The translations under genes and the position numbers were made by a program. DNA of 64,000 nt from Prevotellaceae bacterium UBA6858 (GTDB lineage: Bacteria; Bacteroidota; Bacteroidia; Bacteroidales; Bacteroidaceae): assembly GCA_002451695.1 (NCBI GenBank), contig DKDC01000031.1, positions 137,673 to 201,672 of the forward strand, in the 5' to 3' direction. Of the stretch, positions 1 to 8,762 are shown piece after piece (position 1 is the stretch's first letter; each line of letters starts with the position of its first letter). Under the pieces are notes generated by a model. The model ran no database searches, was not told where the DNA came from, and saw nothing but the letters and a program-made list of their open reading frames with translations.

Positions 1-552
1 GGCAAGACCGGTACAGAGCTTAAAGGCAAGAAACTCGGCATTCTCGCTTTCGGCAATGTGGGACGCAACGTGGCGCGCATAGCCAAAGGCTTCGGCATGG
101 ACGTTTACGCATTCGACGCCTTCTGCCCTGCAAGCGCAATCGAAGCCGCCGAAGTCAAGCCCGTGGCATCACGCGACGAACTGTTTGAGAAATGCGACAT
201 CGTAAGTCTGCACATTCCCGCAACAGACGAGACCCGCAAGAGCATAAACTATGACGTTGTTACAAAGCTGCCCAAAAACGGCGTTCTCGTAAACACCGCC
301 CGCAAGGAGGTGATTGACGAGGAAGGTCTCATCCGCGCACTTTCGGAACGCGAGGACTTGAAGTACATCGCCGACATCGCCCCCGAACGCGCCGCAGAAT
401 TTGCGGAGAAATTCCCCGGACGCTATTTTGCAACCCCCAAGAAGATGGGTGCGCAGACCAAAGAGGCAAACATCAACGCCGGCATAGCCGCCGCGTGCCA
501 GATTGTGGGCTTCCTGAAGGACGGCATCACCAAATTTCAGGTAAACAAGTAA
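1..552 (+). CDS. serA: D-3-phosphoglycerate dehydrogenase, 3' part
   Basis: The reading frame is open from base 1, so the gene begins before the window; 183 residues are visible. They hold the Rossmann-fold NAD-binding part (LGILAFGNVGR) and the C-terminal half of a D-2-hydroxyacid dehydrogenase, with the NTARKEVIDEEGL segment carrying the conserved Arg region. SerA oxidises 3-phosphoglycerate to 3-phosphohydroxypyruvate, the first step of serine synthesis. It ends right after this domain (TKFQVNK), so there is no ACT regulatory domain, as in short SerA forms. The usual catalytic His of the TPHxGA motif is replaced: the sequence reads ATPKKMGAQTKEA. The DUF1015 gene follows after 15 bases, a pairing known in Bacteroidetes next to serC-serA. 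Another 2-hydroxyacid dehydrogenase is the main alternative. Confidence 0.82.
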   Translation, partial: GKTGTELKGKKLGILAFGNVGRNVARIAKGFGMDVYAFDAFCPASAIEAAEVKPVASRDELFEKCDIVSLHIPATDETRKSINYDVVTKLPKNGVLVNTARKEVIDEEGLIRALSEREDLKYIADIAPERAAEFAEKFPGRYFATPKKMGAQTKEANINAGIAAACQIVGFLKDGITKFQVNK

Positions 553-567
553 AAAAGCGCAAAAGAC

Positions 568-1815
568 ATGGCAACAGTAAAACCGTTTCGCGGTTTGCGC
601 CCGCCAAAGAGCCTGGCGGAGAAAGTGGAGAGCCGTCCGTATGACGTGCTCAACTCACAGGAAGCACGCGAAGAGGCGGGCGGCAACGAAATGTCGCTAT
701 ACCATATAATAAAGCCCGAAATAAACTTTCCCGAAGGGACAAGCGAATACGACCCTCGCGTTTACGAAAGCGCAAAGGAGCAGTTTGCCAAGTTTCAGGA
801 GCAAGGCTGGCTGGTGCAGGACGCAGACGATAACTATTACCTCTACGCCCAGACCATGAACGGCAAGACGCAATATGGCATTGTGGTTTGCGCTGCGGTT
901 GAAGACTACATGAGCGGAGTAATCAAACGTCATGAACTCACCCGCAAGGACAAGGAGGAGGACAGGATGAAGCACGTGCGCACCACCAACGCCAACATGG
1001 AGCCCGTGTTCCTTGCTTATCCCGACGATGCGGAACTCAACGCGCTTATCTCCCGATATGCGGCGCAAGAGCCGGTTTACGATTTCATCGCGCCGATAGA
1101 CGGCTTCGGACACAAGTTCTGGATAATTTCCGACAACAAGGACAAGGAACTTATAACCGCACGCTTTGCAAAAATGCCCTCGCTCTACATTGCCGACGGG
1201 CATCACCGTTCGGCGGCTGCGGCGCTTGTGGGCGCGGAAAAGGCGAAAAACGACCCCAACCGCACAGGAAAAGAGGAATACAACTATTTCATGGCGGTCT
1301 GCTTCCCGGCAAACCAGCTCACAATACTCGACTACAACCGCGTTGTCAAAGACTTGAACGGTCTGACCCCGCGCCAGTTCCTCAACGCCCTTACCGACGA
1401 CTTCGTTATCATAGAAAAAGGCACTGAGAACTTTCGTCCGGCTCGCCATCACGAGTTCTCGCTTTATCTTTGCGGAAAGTGGTACGCCCTCGAGGCGAAG
1501 GACGGAACTTTTGACGAGGAAGACCCGATAGGGGTGCTTGACGTTGACATTTCATCAAGACTAATCCTCGACAAAATCCTCGGCATAAAAGATCTTCGCT
1601 CTTCCGACCGCATTGACTTCGTTGGCGGATTGCGCGGACTTGACGAACTGCGCCGCAGGGTTGACTCGGGAGAAATGGCGGCGGCTCTCGCGCTTTATCC
1701 CGTGTCGATGGATCAAATCATGACCATTGCCGACAGCGGAAAGATAATGCCGCCGAAGGCCACATGGTTCGAGCCGAAACTGCGCAGCGGGCTTGTTGTT
1801 CACAAACTCGGCTGA
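568..1815 (+). CDS. DUF1015 family protein
   Basis: A 415-residue soluble protein of the DUF1015 family, recognisable from PFRGLRPP near the N-terminus, the HELTRKDKEEDRMKHVR region and the ADGHHRSAAAAL motif. The biochemical role of the family is not established to my knowledge; the charged, His-rich motifs suggest a nucleotide- or phosphate-binding enzyme. No signal peptide or membrane segment is visible. It starts 15 bases after serA and is followed by a clear terminator, so it is the last gene of the serA operon and may act in or near serine metabolism. That functional link is inference from position only. Confidence 0.85.
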   Translation: MATVKPFRGLRPPKSLAEKVESRPYDVLNSQEAREEAGGNEMSLYHIIKPEINFPEGTSEYDPRVYESAKEQFAKFQEQGWLVQDADDNYYLYAQTMNGKTQYGIVVCAAVEDYMSGVIKRHELTRKDKEEDRMKHVRTTNANMEPVFLAYPDDAELNALISRYAAQEPVYDFIAPIDGFGHKFWIISDNKDKELITARFAKMPSLYIADGHHRSAAAALVGAEKAKNDPNRTGKEEYNYFMAVCFPANQLTILDYNRVVKDLNGLTPRQFLNALTDDFVIIEKGTENFRPARHHEFSLYLCGKWYALEAKDGTFDEEDPIGVLDVDISSRLILDKILGIKDLRSSDRIDFVGGLRGLDELRRRVDSGEMAAALALYPVSMDQIMTIADSGKIMPPKATWFEPKLRSGLVVHKLG

Positions 1816-1834
1816 AAAACGGCGCAATACCACA

Positions 1835-1866
1835 AAAAGGCGCAGGGAACGAACTCTGCGCCTTTT
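1835..1866 (+). terminator. Intrinsic terminator after serA-DUF1015
   Basis: A perfect 11-bp stem, AAAAGGCGCAG and CTGCGCCTTTT, closes a 10-base loop just after the DUF1015 stop codon. The T-run is the 3' end of the stem. Confidence 0.8.
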
Positions 1867-1890
1867 CAATTCTAACATAAAAATAATATC

Positions 1891-4260
1891 ATGAATTTCT
1901 ACAAAAATGCAGTGCTACTCTTGGCGGCGATAATCCCGGCAAGTGCCGCAGCACAAAACAAGGCAGAGAAAATCACAGAAAAATCCCCATCAAGGTCGGA
2001 ATACTTTTCGTGGATAAACAACACCAACGAGGGGGCAAGCGAAGAACAGACGCTCATAAACCTCGACTTTTTCCGCTGGCTCAAGGAAACCTACGGAATG
2101 CAGCTCGACATTTACGCTTTTGACGCAGGGGCGATAGACGGCGCGGGAATTTACGGCTCTACAAAACATCCGCGCTTCAAGAAACATTTTCCCAACGGCT
2201 TCGGACCTGTGGCAAAAAGTGCGGCAAGCCTTGGCACACGCCTCGGCGTATGGTGCGGGCCCGACGGCTTCGGCGACACGGAGCAGGAGGCCAAAGAACG
2301 CATAGACATGATGGCTGGGCTTGTGGAGAACTACAATTTCGGACTTTTCAAGATGGACGGCGTTTGCGGCTACCTGCGGAGCACAAAATACGACTGCTTC
2401 GACAAAATGATGACGCGCATACGCAAGACATCGCCCGACTTCATTCTTCTTAACCACCGTCTCGACCTCGGACCGGGGACTAAGCATTCAACCACATTCC
2501 TTTTTGGCGGCGAGGAGACATACATCGACGTTTTGATGACAAACTCGATGACCGCGCCCCACCACCGCGCACAGGCCATAAGCCGCAAAACTCCCGACAA
2601 CCTCACGCGCCTCACCGAAGACCACGGTGTGTGCCTGTCATCGTGCCTTGACTTTTGGGAGGACGACATCGTGCTGCAGTCGTTCGGGCGCGAACTTATC
2701 CTCGCACCCGAAATCTACGGCAATCCCTGGCTTCTGCGCGACGACGAGTTTCCGCAACTGGCATTCTACTTTAACCTCCATCGCCAGTATGCCGACATTC
2801 TCGTAAACGGTCAGAAGCTTCCTGAAGACAAATACGGGCCGGAAGCCCTCACACGCGGCGACGGGAACACAAGGTTCATAACCCTGCGAAACCTTACGTG
2901 GAACGCCGTAACCTACCGCGTGAACCTTGGCGAGGAAGTGGGGCTTGAGCAAAACGGGAGCAAAGTAAAGGCACGCCTTTACCATCCCTACATCTACGAC
3001 ATGGGAAGCCATTCCTACGGTTCGACAATCGAAGTGAAAGTGCTGCCGTTCCGCGCCGCGCTGCTCAAAGTTACCAACATCAAGGAGAAAGACAAGATTG
3101 CCCTCAGCGGAATACCATATAATATTGTTAACGACTACAGCGGCAGCCCCACCGTAAAGCTGCTGGGAATGCCCGGCAAAAGCTACAAGGTTAAATTCGG
3201 CGGCAACATGAATTTCAAGTCAGCAGACATCGACGGAAAGAAAGTCAGCGCCAAAGGCGCAAGCATAAAATTCCCCGGCGAAGTTCTCAAGCAGGACTTC
3301 CACCGGCACATAGGCGGAATGAAGCCATGCGACATTCCCGGAGACGCCGCCACGCTCTACTACTCCACCTGCTACGCCGCAGACAACAACGCCCTTGAGG
3401 CACGCTCGCTGCTCCGCTCGGGAGAGACGAAAATCCCGCAGGTCAAAGCCGCACGCGACGCTTTCTTCAACCAGAAAATATTCAGGGAGCGCGAGATTTG
3501 GGACAAGAACCTTTTTGACGGCGATTTGAAATCGGCATTCTCCGTAGCCGTAAGGTGGGGCGACCACAGGGCTGACGGCTCTACGGCATTTTTGGTTGAC
3601 ATGGGCAAGCGGCAGCGTCTTGACAAAGTAACTTTAGACAGTCCCGACGAATACTCCATCACCCCATACAAGTCTGAAGAAGGCGCAAGGCTTTACGTGT
3701 CAGCCGACCTTAAAAACTGGAAAGAGATAAAGTTCTTCATCGGCACGCACGCCGAAGCCGACGTGTCAAAAGCCGGGGAGATAAGATACCTGCGTCTCGA
3801 CCGCACACCGCTGCGCGTCTCGGAAGTCTCCGCCTTTGCTGACGGCAAGGAGGTTGACCGCACCGGCTGGCGCGCCTCCAACCTGTTCCGCAAATACAAT
3901 GGGGCAAAGAAAGCGTGGAGCAACTCCTTCAAGCTCGACGAAATCCCCGAAAAGGCGTACCTCTGCATTGCCGTCAACGGCGAGTGCGGCGAAGACGGCG
4001 CATGGGCGGCAGTAAAAGTCGGAGGGGAATATGTCGGCTGTCCCGACCGCGCCCCCTCGTTCACCGCCAACACATGGGAGTACCGCGTGCAGCCCGTAAA
4101 CAGGAACTACACGTTCTACGTACCCCTTACCCCCGACATGAAAGGCAAGGACATAGAGGCATACGTACTCGGACTTAACGACTCCGACCTGAAACCCGAA
4201 GTGTGGCTGAGCACATACCCCATACCATTCAAGCAAAAGAAACTCACGCTCCACAAATAA
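1891..4260 (+). CDS. Secreted GH-D-like (alpha-galactosidase-type) glycoside hydrolase
   Basis: A 789-residue protein with a signal peptide (residues 1-21, ending ASAAAQ). Residues about 35-320 look like a TIM barrel of the GH27/GH36 type: LGVWCGPDGFGDTEQEA, then FGLFKMDGVCG, where Asp156 in the KMD motif sits where the nucleophile of this clan lies. The middle is a beta-sandwich-like region, and residues about 560-660 resemble a discoidin (F5/8 type C) fold: LDKVTLDSPDEYSI, ARLYVSADLKNWKEI, IRYLRLDR. It would release terminal alpha-linked sugars from glycans outside the cytoplasm; the substrate cannot be read from the sequence. It stands alone between two terminators with no SusC/SusD pair nearby. 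Fold confidence is moderate and exact family low. Confidence 0.6.
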   Translation: MNFYKNAVLLLAAIIPASAAAQNKAEKITEKSPSRSEYFSWINNTNEGASEEQTLINLDFFRWLKETYGMQLDIYAFDAGAIDGAGIYGSTKHPRFKKHFPNGFGPVAKSAASLGTRLGVWCGPDGFGDTEQEAKERIDMMAGLVENYNFGLFKMDGVCGYLRSTKYDCFDKMMTRIRKTSPDFILLNHRLDLGPGTKHSTTFLFGGEETYIDVLMTNSMTAPHHRAQAISRKTPDNLTRLTEDHGVCLSSCLDFWEDDIVLQSFGRELILAPEIYGNPWLLRDDEFPQLAFYFNLHRQYADILVNGQKLPEDKYGPEALTRGDGNTRFITLRNLTWNAVTYRVNLGEEVGLEQNGSKVKARLYHPYIYDMGSHSYGSTIEVKVLPFRAALLKVTNIKEKDKIALSGIPYNIVNDYSGSPTVKLLGMPGKSYKVKFGGNMNFKSADIDGKKVSAKGASIKFPGEVLKQDFHRHIGGMKPCDIPGDAATLYYSTCYAADNNALEARSLLRSGETKIPQVKAARDAFFNQKIFREREIWDKNLFDGDLKSAFSVAVRWGDHRADGSTAFLVDMGKRQRLDKVTLDSPDEYSITPYKSEEGARLYVSADLKNWKEIKFFIGTHAEADVSKAGEIRYLRLDRTPLRVSEVSAFADGKEVDRTGWRASNLFRKYNGAKKAWSNSFKLDEIPEKAYLCIAVNGECGEDGAWAAVKVGGEYVGCPDRAPSFTANTWEYRVQPVNRNYTFYVPLTPDMKGKDIEAYVLGLNDSDLKPEVWLSTYPIPFKQKKLTLHK

Positions 4261-4293
4261 AGAGCAGTTCCGCGCAAAGCATACGCCTCCTCC

Positions 4294-4319
4294 GCCCCCA
4301 AAGCAGAGGGGGCTCTTTT
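4294..4319 (+). terminator. Intrinsic terminator after the GH-D-like gene
   Basis: GCCCCC and GGGGGC pair around an 8-base loop and are followed by TCTTTTG. Confidence 0.75.
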
Positions 4320-4420
4320 GTTCTTGCGCACGTATGCCCTCCGCCAGCAAAGGCGAAACACGCCGCAAAACGTAACCCTTTGACAGCCCGCCTTTTACAA
4401 TAAATTTTGTTTTTCTTGCA

Positions 4421-4615
4421 AGTTATTGTTTTTCAAAGGCTTGGAAACGTGTAAAAAAGATCTGATGTAGTCTGGATTATATCAGACATAATTATTCCTG
4501 CATAGGACGTAGTTTTTTCCATGTCCCATGTAATTTTCCCGGCTTTGGCTTTGCACCATTTGCAGGGGCGTATGGCATACGCCCTGTACACCGCCGCGCA
4601 AACCACGCCGCAAAC
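4421..4615 (-). repeat. Composite intergenic repeat, copy 1 (reverse, one REP hairpin)
   Basis: Read on the minus strand this copy holds one REP-like hairpin (4563-4587, GGGCG...CGCCC), the linker, the four-unit quasi-palindrome array (about 4461-4540) ending CATCAGATCTTTTTT, and the tail GAAAAACAATAACT. The outer REP is missing. Together with the terminator before it and the tkt promoter after it, this accounts for the 513-base gap between genes. Confidence 0.85.
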
Positions 4616-4724
4616 GTGTCCGCAAAATCCGTATGCACGCTTTGCAACCTCCAAATGGCTTTTCTTTTTTATGCCGTGGCAACGCCCCGGATGCGCGTTG
4701 CGGGATATTTTTCATTGATATTTG

Positions 4725-4754
4725 TTTGCATTTGCCACGATAATGTTACCTTTG
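4725..4754 (+). promoter_or_regulatory. Bacteroidetes-type promoter of tkt-rpiB
   Basis: TTTG (4725-4728) and TACCTTTG (4747-4754) are 18 bases apart, close to the Bacteroidetes -33/-7 consensus. The tkt start codon is 19 bases further on. Confidence 0.65.
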
Positions 4755-4773
4755 TACTTGAATTTATCGACTT

Positions 4774-6834
4774 GTGATGAACAATACTGATAGTTTGAGG
4801 GCATACACCGCCCTCCATTCCAAAGAAACCCTTAACAAAGCCGCAGACAACATAAGAATGCTGACTGCGGCAATGGTTGAACGCGCAAATTCGGGGCATC
4901 CGGGTGGGGCAATGGGAGGAGCAGACTTCATAAACGTGCTCTTCTCGGAGTTTATGGTTTACGACCCCGACGAGCCTATGTGGAAATGCCGCGACAGGTT
5001 TTTCCTCGACCCGGGACACGAAAGCGCAATGCTCTATTCCACCCTCATGCTCACGGGACGCTTCACCATGGACGAGCTGAAGCAGTTCCGCCAGTGGCAG
5101 TCGCCCACACCGGGACATCCCGAAGTGAACCAGGCAAGAGGCATCGAGAACACTTCAGGCCCGCTTGGACAAGGGCACACCTTTGCCGTTGGTGCGGCAA
5201 TAGCGGCGAAGTTCCTTGCAGCGCATACGGGCAACAAATCGTTTGAAAAAGAGAAAATCTACACATACATCTCTGACGGCGGCATACAGGAGGAGATTTC
5301 ACAGGGAGCGGGAAGGCTCGCCGGCTATCTCGGCCTTGACAACCTTGTGATGTTCTACGACTCAAACGGCATACAGCTTTCCACCGCGTGCAAGGACGTG
5401 AGCGCGGAAGACACGGCTATGAAATACCGCGCATGGAACTGGAACGTGCTCGAAATAGACGGCAACGACTGCGAGGCCATTCGCGGGGCGTTGCTCGCCG
5501 CACACGAGGAACACAACCGCCCCACCCTGATAATCGGCAAATGCGTAATGGGCAAGGGCTGCCTGCGTGCCGACGGCTCGTCATACGAGAACGACTGCGG
5601 CACACACGGATGCGCCCTCGGGGCTGGAGCATACGAAAACACCATAAAGAACCTTGGCGGCGACCCGGCGAACCCGTTTGTAGTTTGGAAAGAAACCGAA
5701 ACGCTCTATGCCGAACGCAAGCTCGAGCTGAAGGAACTTGTGGCACAACGCCGCAAGGAAGAGGACGAATGGGCTGCGGCAAATCCAGAAAAGGCAAAGA
5801 AGCTCGACGACTGGTTCGCAAACCGTATGCCCGAAATGGATTGGGAAACAATTGAGCAAAAGCCAGGGAAAGCCACACGCGTTGGTTCGCAGATTGTACT
5901 CACGCGCCTCGCCGAAAGGGTTGAGAATATGGTATGCTCGTCAGCAGATCTCTGCAATTCCGACAAGACCGACGGCTTCCTTAAAAAGACCCACGAGATA
6001 CACAACGGCGACTTCACCGGAAACTTCCTGCAAGCCGGCGTGAGCGAACTGACAATGGCGTGTACGCTTATGGGCATGACGCTCCACGGAGGCGTGATAA
6101 CCGCAATGGGAACGTTCTTCGTGTTCTCCGACTACATGAAACCCGCAATAAGAATGGCGGCGCTCATGGAGCTGCCTGTGAAATTCGTGTGGAGCCACGA
6201 CGCTTTCCGCGTGGGTGAGGACGGTCCGACCCACCAGCCTGTTGAACAGGAGGCGCAAATACGCCTGCTCGAAAAACTGAAGAACCACAGCGGCAAAAAC
6301 TCGCTGCTCGTGCTGCGTCCCGCCGATGTGAACGAGACGACTGTGTGCTGGCGTATGGCTATGGAGAACTCACAAACCCCCACAGCGCTTATTTTCTCGC
6401 GCCAAGCCGTGGCCAACCTTCCGGAAAGCACAGACTACGCCCTGGCTGCAAAGGGTGCATATGTCGTTAAAAGCGTGGAAAACCCGGCGTGCCATGCCAT
6501 AGCGTCCGGATCGGAGGTGTCAACGCTCATGGAGGCTTCGGAAATTCTGGAGAAGGAAGGAATTGGCATCAACATCATAAGCTGCCCGAGCGAGGGTCTT
6601 TTCAAGACACAGAGCAAGGAATACCGCGAAAGCGTGCTGCCCACAGGCGCAAAGGCATACGGTCTGACTGCCGGTCTGCCCGTAACACTTGAAAGCCTCG
6701 TGGGAATAAACGGACACGTACACGGACTTGACAGTTTCGGACAAAGCGCGCCATACAAAGTGCTTGACAGGAAATTCGGATTTACTCCCGAATTTGTGGC
6801 GGAAGACATTAAGAAATACATCTCTGGCAAATGA
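4774..6834 (+). CDS. tkt: Transketolase
   Basis: A 686-residue full-length transketolase, the thiamine diphosphate enzyme that moves two-carbon units between sugar phosphates in the non-oxidative pentose phosphate pathway. The N-terminal ThDP-binding domain has SGHPGGAMGG and GPLGQGHTFAVGAA; the ThDP/metal motif reads SDGGIQEEISQGAG, a variant of the GDG...E pattern. The pyrimidine-binding domain has HDAFRVGEDGPTHQPVE with the catalytic Glu, and the C-terminal domain has SCPSEGLFKTQ. Two consecutive ATG codons (4774 and 4777) could start it. rpiB overlaps its stop by 4 bases (ATGA), so the two pentose phosphate enzymes are probably translationally coupled. Confidence 0.95.
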   Translation: MMNNTDSLRAYTALHSKETLNKAADNIRMLTAAMVERANSGHPGGAMGGADFINVLFSEFMVYDPDEPMWKCRDRFFLDPGHESAMLYSTLMLTGRFTMDELKQFRQWQSPTPGHPEVNQARGIENTSGPLGQGHTFAVGAAIAAKFLAAHTGNKSFEKEKIYTYISDGGIQEEISQGAGRLAGYLGLDNLVMFYDSNGIQLSTACKDVSAEDTAMKYRAWNWNVLEIDGNDCEAIRGALLAAHEEHNRPTLIIGKCVMGKGCLRADGSSYENDCGTHGCALGAGAYENTIKNLGGDPANPFVVWKETETLYAERKLELKELVAQRRKEEDEWAAANPEKAKKLDDWFANRMPEMDWETIEQKPGKATRVGSQIVLTRLAERVENMVCSSADLCNSDKTDGFLKKTHEIHNGDFTGNFLQAGVSELTMACTLMGMTLHGGVITAMGTFFVFSDYMKPAIRMAALMELPVKFVWSHDAFRVGEDGPTHQPVEQEAQIRLLEKLKNHSGKNSLLVLRPADVNETTVCWRMAMENSQTPTALIFSRQAVANLPESTDYALAAKGAYVVKSVENPACHAIASGSEVSTLMEASEILEKEGIGINIISCPSEGLFKTQSKEYRESVLPTGAKAYGLTAGLPVTLESLVGINGHVHGLDSFGQSAPYKVLDRKFGFTPEFVAEDIKKYISGK

Positions 6835-7280
6835 GCAACGAAAAGAATATAATAGGTCTGGCTTCCGACCACGCTGGTTTCCTGATGAAGCAATACGTAA
6901 AGGAATATCTCGCCGCACGCGGATATGAAAGTGAGGACTACGGATGTTTCAACGAGGATTCGTGCGATTATCCCGACTATGCCCACAAACTTGGCGGCGC
7001 AATCGACAGCGGAAGCATTGCCACAGGAATAGCCATCTGCGGCACAGGACAGGGAATGGCAATCTCGCTCAACAAACATCCCCATGTGAGGGCCGCGCTA
7101 TGCTGGTCGCCCGAAATTGCACATATGGCGCGTCTGCACAACAACGCAAACGTACTTGTGATGGCGGGACGCTATGTTTCCGAAGAGGAGGCAAAATCCA
7201 TCATGGACGAGTTTTTCGGCACGGCATTTGAAGGCGGGCGGCACGAACGCCGCGTGGCGAAAATTCCGCTTGGCAAGTAA
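6831..7280 (+). CDS. rpiB: Ribose-5-phosphate isomerase B
   Basis: A 149-residue RpiB/LacAB-family isomerase converting ribulose-5-phosphate to ribose-5-phosphate. It shows the N-terminal LASDHAGF phosphate-site motif, the CGTGQGMAISLNK loop with the active-site Cys, and the R(x)ALCW segment. Length is typical. The ATG overlaps the tkt stop by 4 bases, so it is the second gene of a two-gene operon; a strong hairpin follows. RpiB and transketolase share the substrates ribose-5-P and xylulose-5-P, which fits the pairing. Confidence 0.95.
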   Translation: MSNEKNIIGLASDHAGFLMKQYVKEYLAARGYESEDYGCFNEDSCDYPDYAHKLGGAIDSGSIATGIAICGTGQGMAISLNKHPHVRAALCWSPEIAHMARLHNNANVLVMAGRYVSEEEAKSIMDEFFGTAFEGGRHERRVAKIPLGK

Positions 7281-7292
7281 TATTACATACAT

Positions 7293-7338
7293 AACGAAGT
7301 ACTGATGCATACCTATGTTTGCATCCGTACTTCGTTTA
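7293..7338 (+). terminator. Long hairpin terminator after tkt-rpiB
   Basis: AACGAAGTAC-T-GATGCA pairs with TGCATC-C-GTACTTCGTT, a 17-position stem with one mismatch, followed by TTATAT. Confidence 0.7.
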
Positions 7339-7363
7339 TATACCATTTTCTTATTACGCAGGT

Positions 7364-7547
7364 TCGGGCGGTGGCATTCACGGCGTATGCTATACGCCCC
7401 TACAAATCCCGCAAAACCAAAGCCGCGAAAACTACATTTGATGTAAGAAAAACTACATAGGACGTTGGAAAAATTATATCAGATATAATTCAAACTACAT
7501 CAGACCTTTTTTCGCCGTTTACAAACACATGAAAGACAAATCGTTAT
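7364..7547 (+). repeat. Composite intergenic repeat, copy 2 (forward, one REP hairpin)
   Basis: It holds the inner REP hairpin (about 7382-7402, ending CGCCCCTAC), the linker with GCAAAACC, the 21-bp unit array (about 7432-7510) ending CATCAGACCTTTTTT, and the tail CGCCGTTTACAAAC...GAAAGACAAATCGTTAT. The unit-3 centre is CAG. The remaining bases 7548-7722 show no gene or clear signal. Confidence 0.85.
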
Positions 7548-7722
7548 AGCAGATACAACTTATCTAAGCATTACTCTGCAAGCCAATGCTTTACGCAATT
7601 TTTGCCGTTACTGCTGTTTATTCGGGAAAAAGCCGGTTGCACGGATATGCAATGAGGACACCGGGCATTTCGGCTTTTATAATTTCTTACCCCAAACAGA
7701 AGTGTTTATTTGCAGCAGCCGG

Positions 7723-8631
7723 TCAACGCCCTCCGACCGTTTTCAGGAATATGTCGTTCATGGAAGGGAACTGCTCCGCAAAGCAAGTCAGCTCTCCGAA
7801 GCCCGCAAGTTCCGACGCAAGCGCGGAATTGGACACACCGTCTTTTTTTGAAACGGTTAATTTTGTCCCGCCCCTGTCCGTTGCGCTTGAAAGCACAGAA
7901 TACATCTTGCTTTCGGGCAGCACAACCGCGCCCTCGTATGAAACCGAATACAATCCCTCGCGGAACTTTCTGCGCACTTCCTCCACATTGCCGTCAAGCA
8001 CAACATGGGACTTGTCTATTATTGCAAAGTAATCGCAAACTTCCTCCACGCTCTCCATATTGTGCGTTGAATATATAATCGTGTGTCCTTGGTCGCGCAG
8101 TTCGAGCATTTCCTTTTTGAGCAATTCCGCATTCACAGGGTCAAATCCGCTGAAAGGCTCGTCGAAAATCAAAAGCTGCGGCTCGTGGACTACAGTTATC
8201 ACAAACTGCACCTTCTGCTGCATTCCCTTTGACAGCTCCTCAAGTTTTCTGTCCCACCACGAAAGTATGCCGAGCTTCTCAAACCATTTCTTCAGCCTTG
8301 CCTGTGCCTCGCGCCGCGAAAGCCCTTTGAGCATGGCGAGATACGTTGCCTGTTCTCCGACCTTCATCTTCCGGTAAAGTCCGCGCTCTTCGGGCAAATA
8401 TCCTATAAGGGCAACATCTTCGGCAGTCATTTCATGTCCGTCGAAAACTATCCGCCCGCTGTCAGGGGCTGTTATGCGGTTAATTATCCTTATGAGCGTG
8501 GTTTTGCCAGCCCCGTTCCTGCCGAGCAATCCGAATATCCCGCCTTCCGGCACGTTTATGCTTACATCGTCAAGGGCCGTGTGGTTTGAGAAACGCTTCA
8601 CCACGTTGCGCACTTCGAGAAAATGATTCAT
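7723..8631 (-). CDS. ABC transporter ATP-binding protein (NatA-like)
   Basis: A 302-residue cytoplasmic ATPase of the ABC-2/NatA class. It has Walker A GLLGRNGAGKTT, a Q-loop equivalent near IGYLPEERGLYRKM, signature LSKGMQQKVQ, Walker B LLIFDEPFSGFDP and the switch His in YSTHNMESVEEVCD. A C-terminal domain of about 90 residues (DUF4162-like) follows. Such ATPases energise a two-domain permease, usually encoded directly downstream. Here nothing follows: downstream of the stop lie only repeat copy 2 and rpiB on the other strand. It is therefore an orphan in this window, and its substrate is unknown. Confidence 0.85.
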   Translation of the reverse strand: MNHFLEVRNVVKRFSNHTALDDVSINVPEGGIFGLLGRNGAGKTTLIRIINRITAPDSGRIVFDGHEMTAEDVALIGYLPEERGLYRKMKVGEQATYLAMLKGLSRREAQARLKKWFEKLGILSWWDRKLEELSKGMQQKVQFVITVVHEPQLLIFDEPFSGFDPVNAELLKKEMLELRDQGHTIIYSTHNMESVEEVCDYFAIIDKSHVVLDGNVEEVRRKFREGLYSVSYEGAVVLPESKMYSVLSSATDRGGTKLTVSKKDGVSNSALASELAGFGELTCFAEQFPSMNDIFLKTVGGR

Positions 8632-8653
8632 TGGCTTCGCTGTCTGTTTGCTG

Positions 8654-8661
8654 CAAATTTA
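8654..8661 (-). promoter_or_regulatory. -7 box of the NatA-like gene
   Basis: On the minus strand this reads TAAATTTG, an exact TAnnTTTG match, about 22 bases before the start codon. No good -33 word is seen. Confidence 0.45.
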
Positions 8662-8762
8662 TAAAAAACGCGCCAAATGCTTGGCAAGCCGCGAAGTTTC
8701 GGCACAAAATAGTGATTATTTGCGCCCGAAATTTGTATTTTCGCAAACAAAACCTCTCGGAA

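Noticed and set aside
4461..4540. CRISPR array at the 21-bp repeat arrays
   Set aside because: The units touch each other with no unique spacers, there are only four, and no cas genes are present.
7586..8078. Plus-strand frames opposite the NatA-like ATPase
   Set aside because: They are antisense to a gene with all ABC motifs and show no family features.
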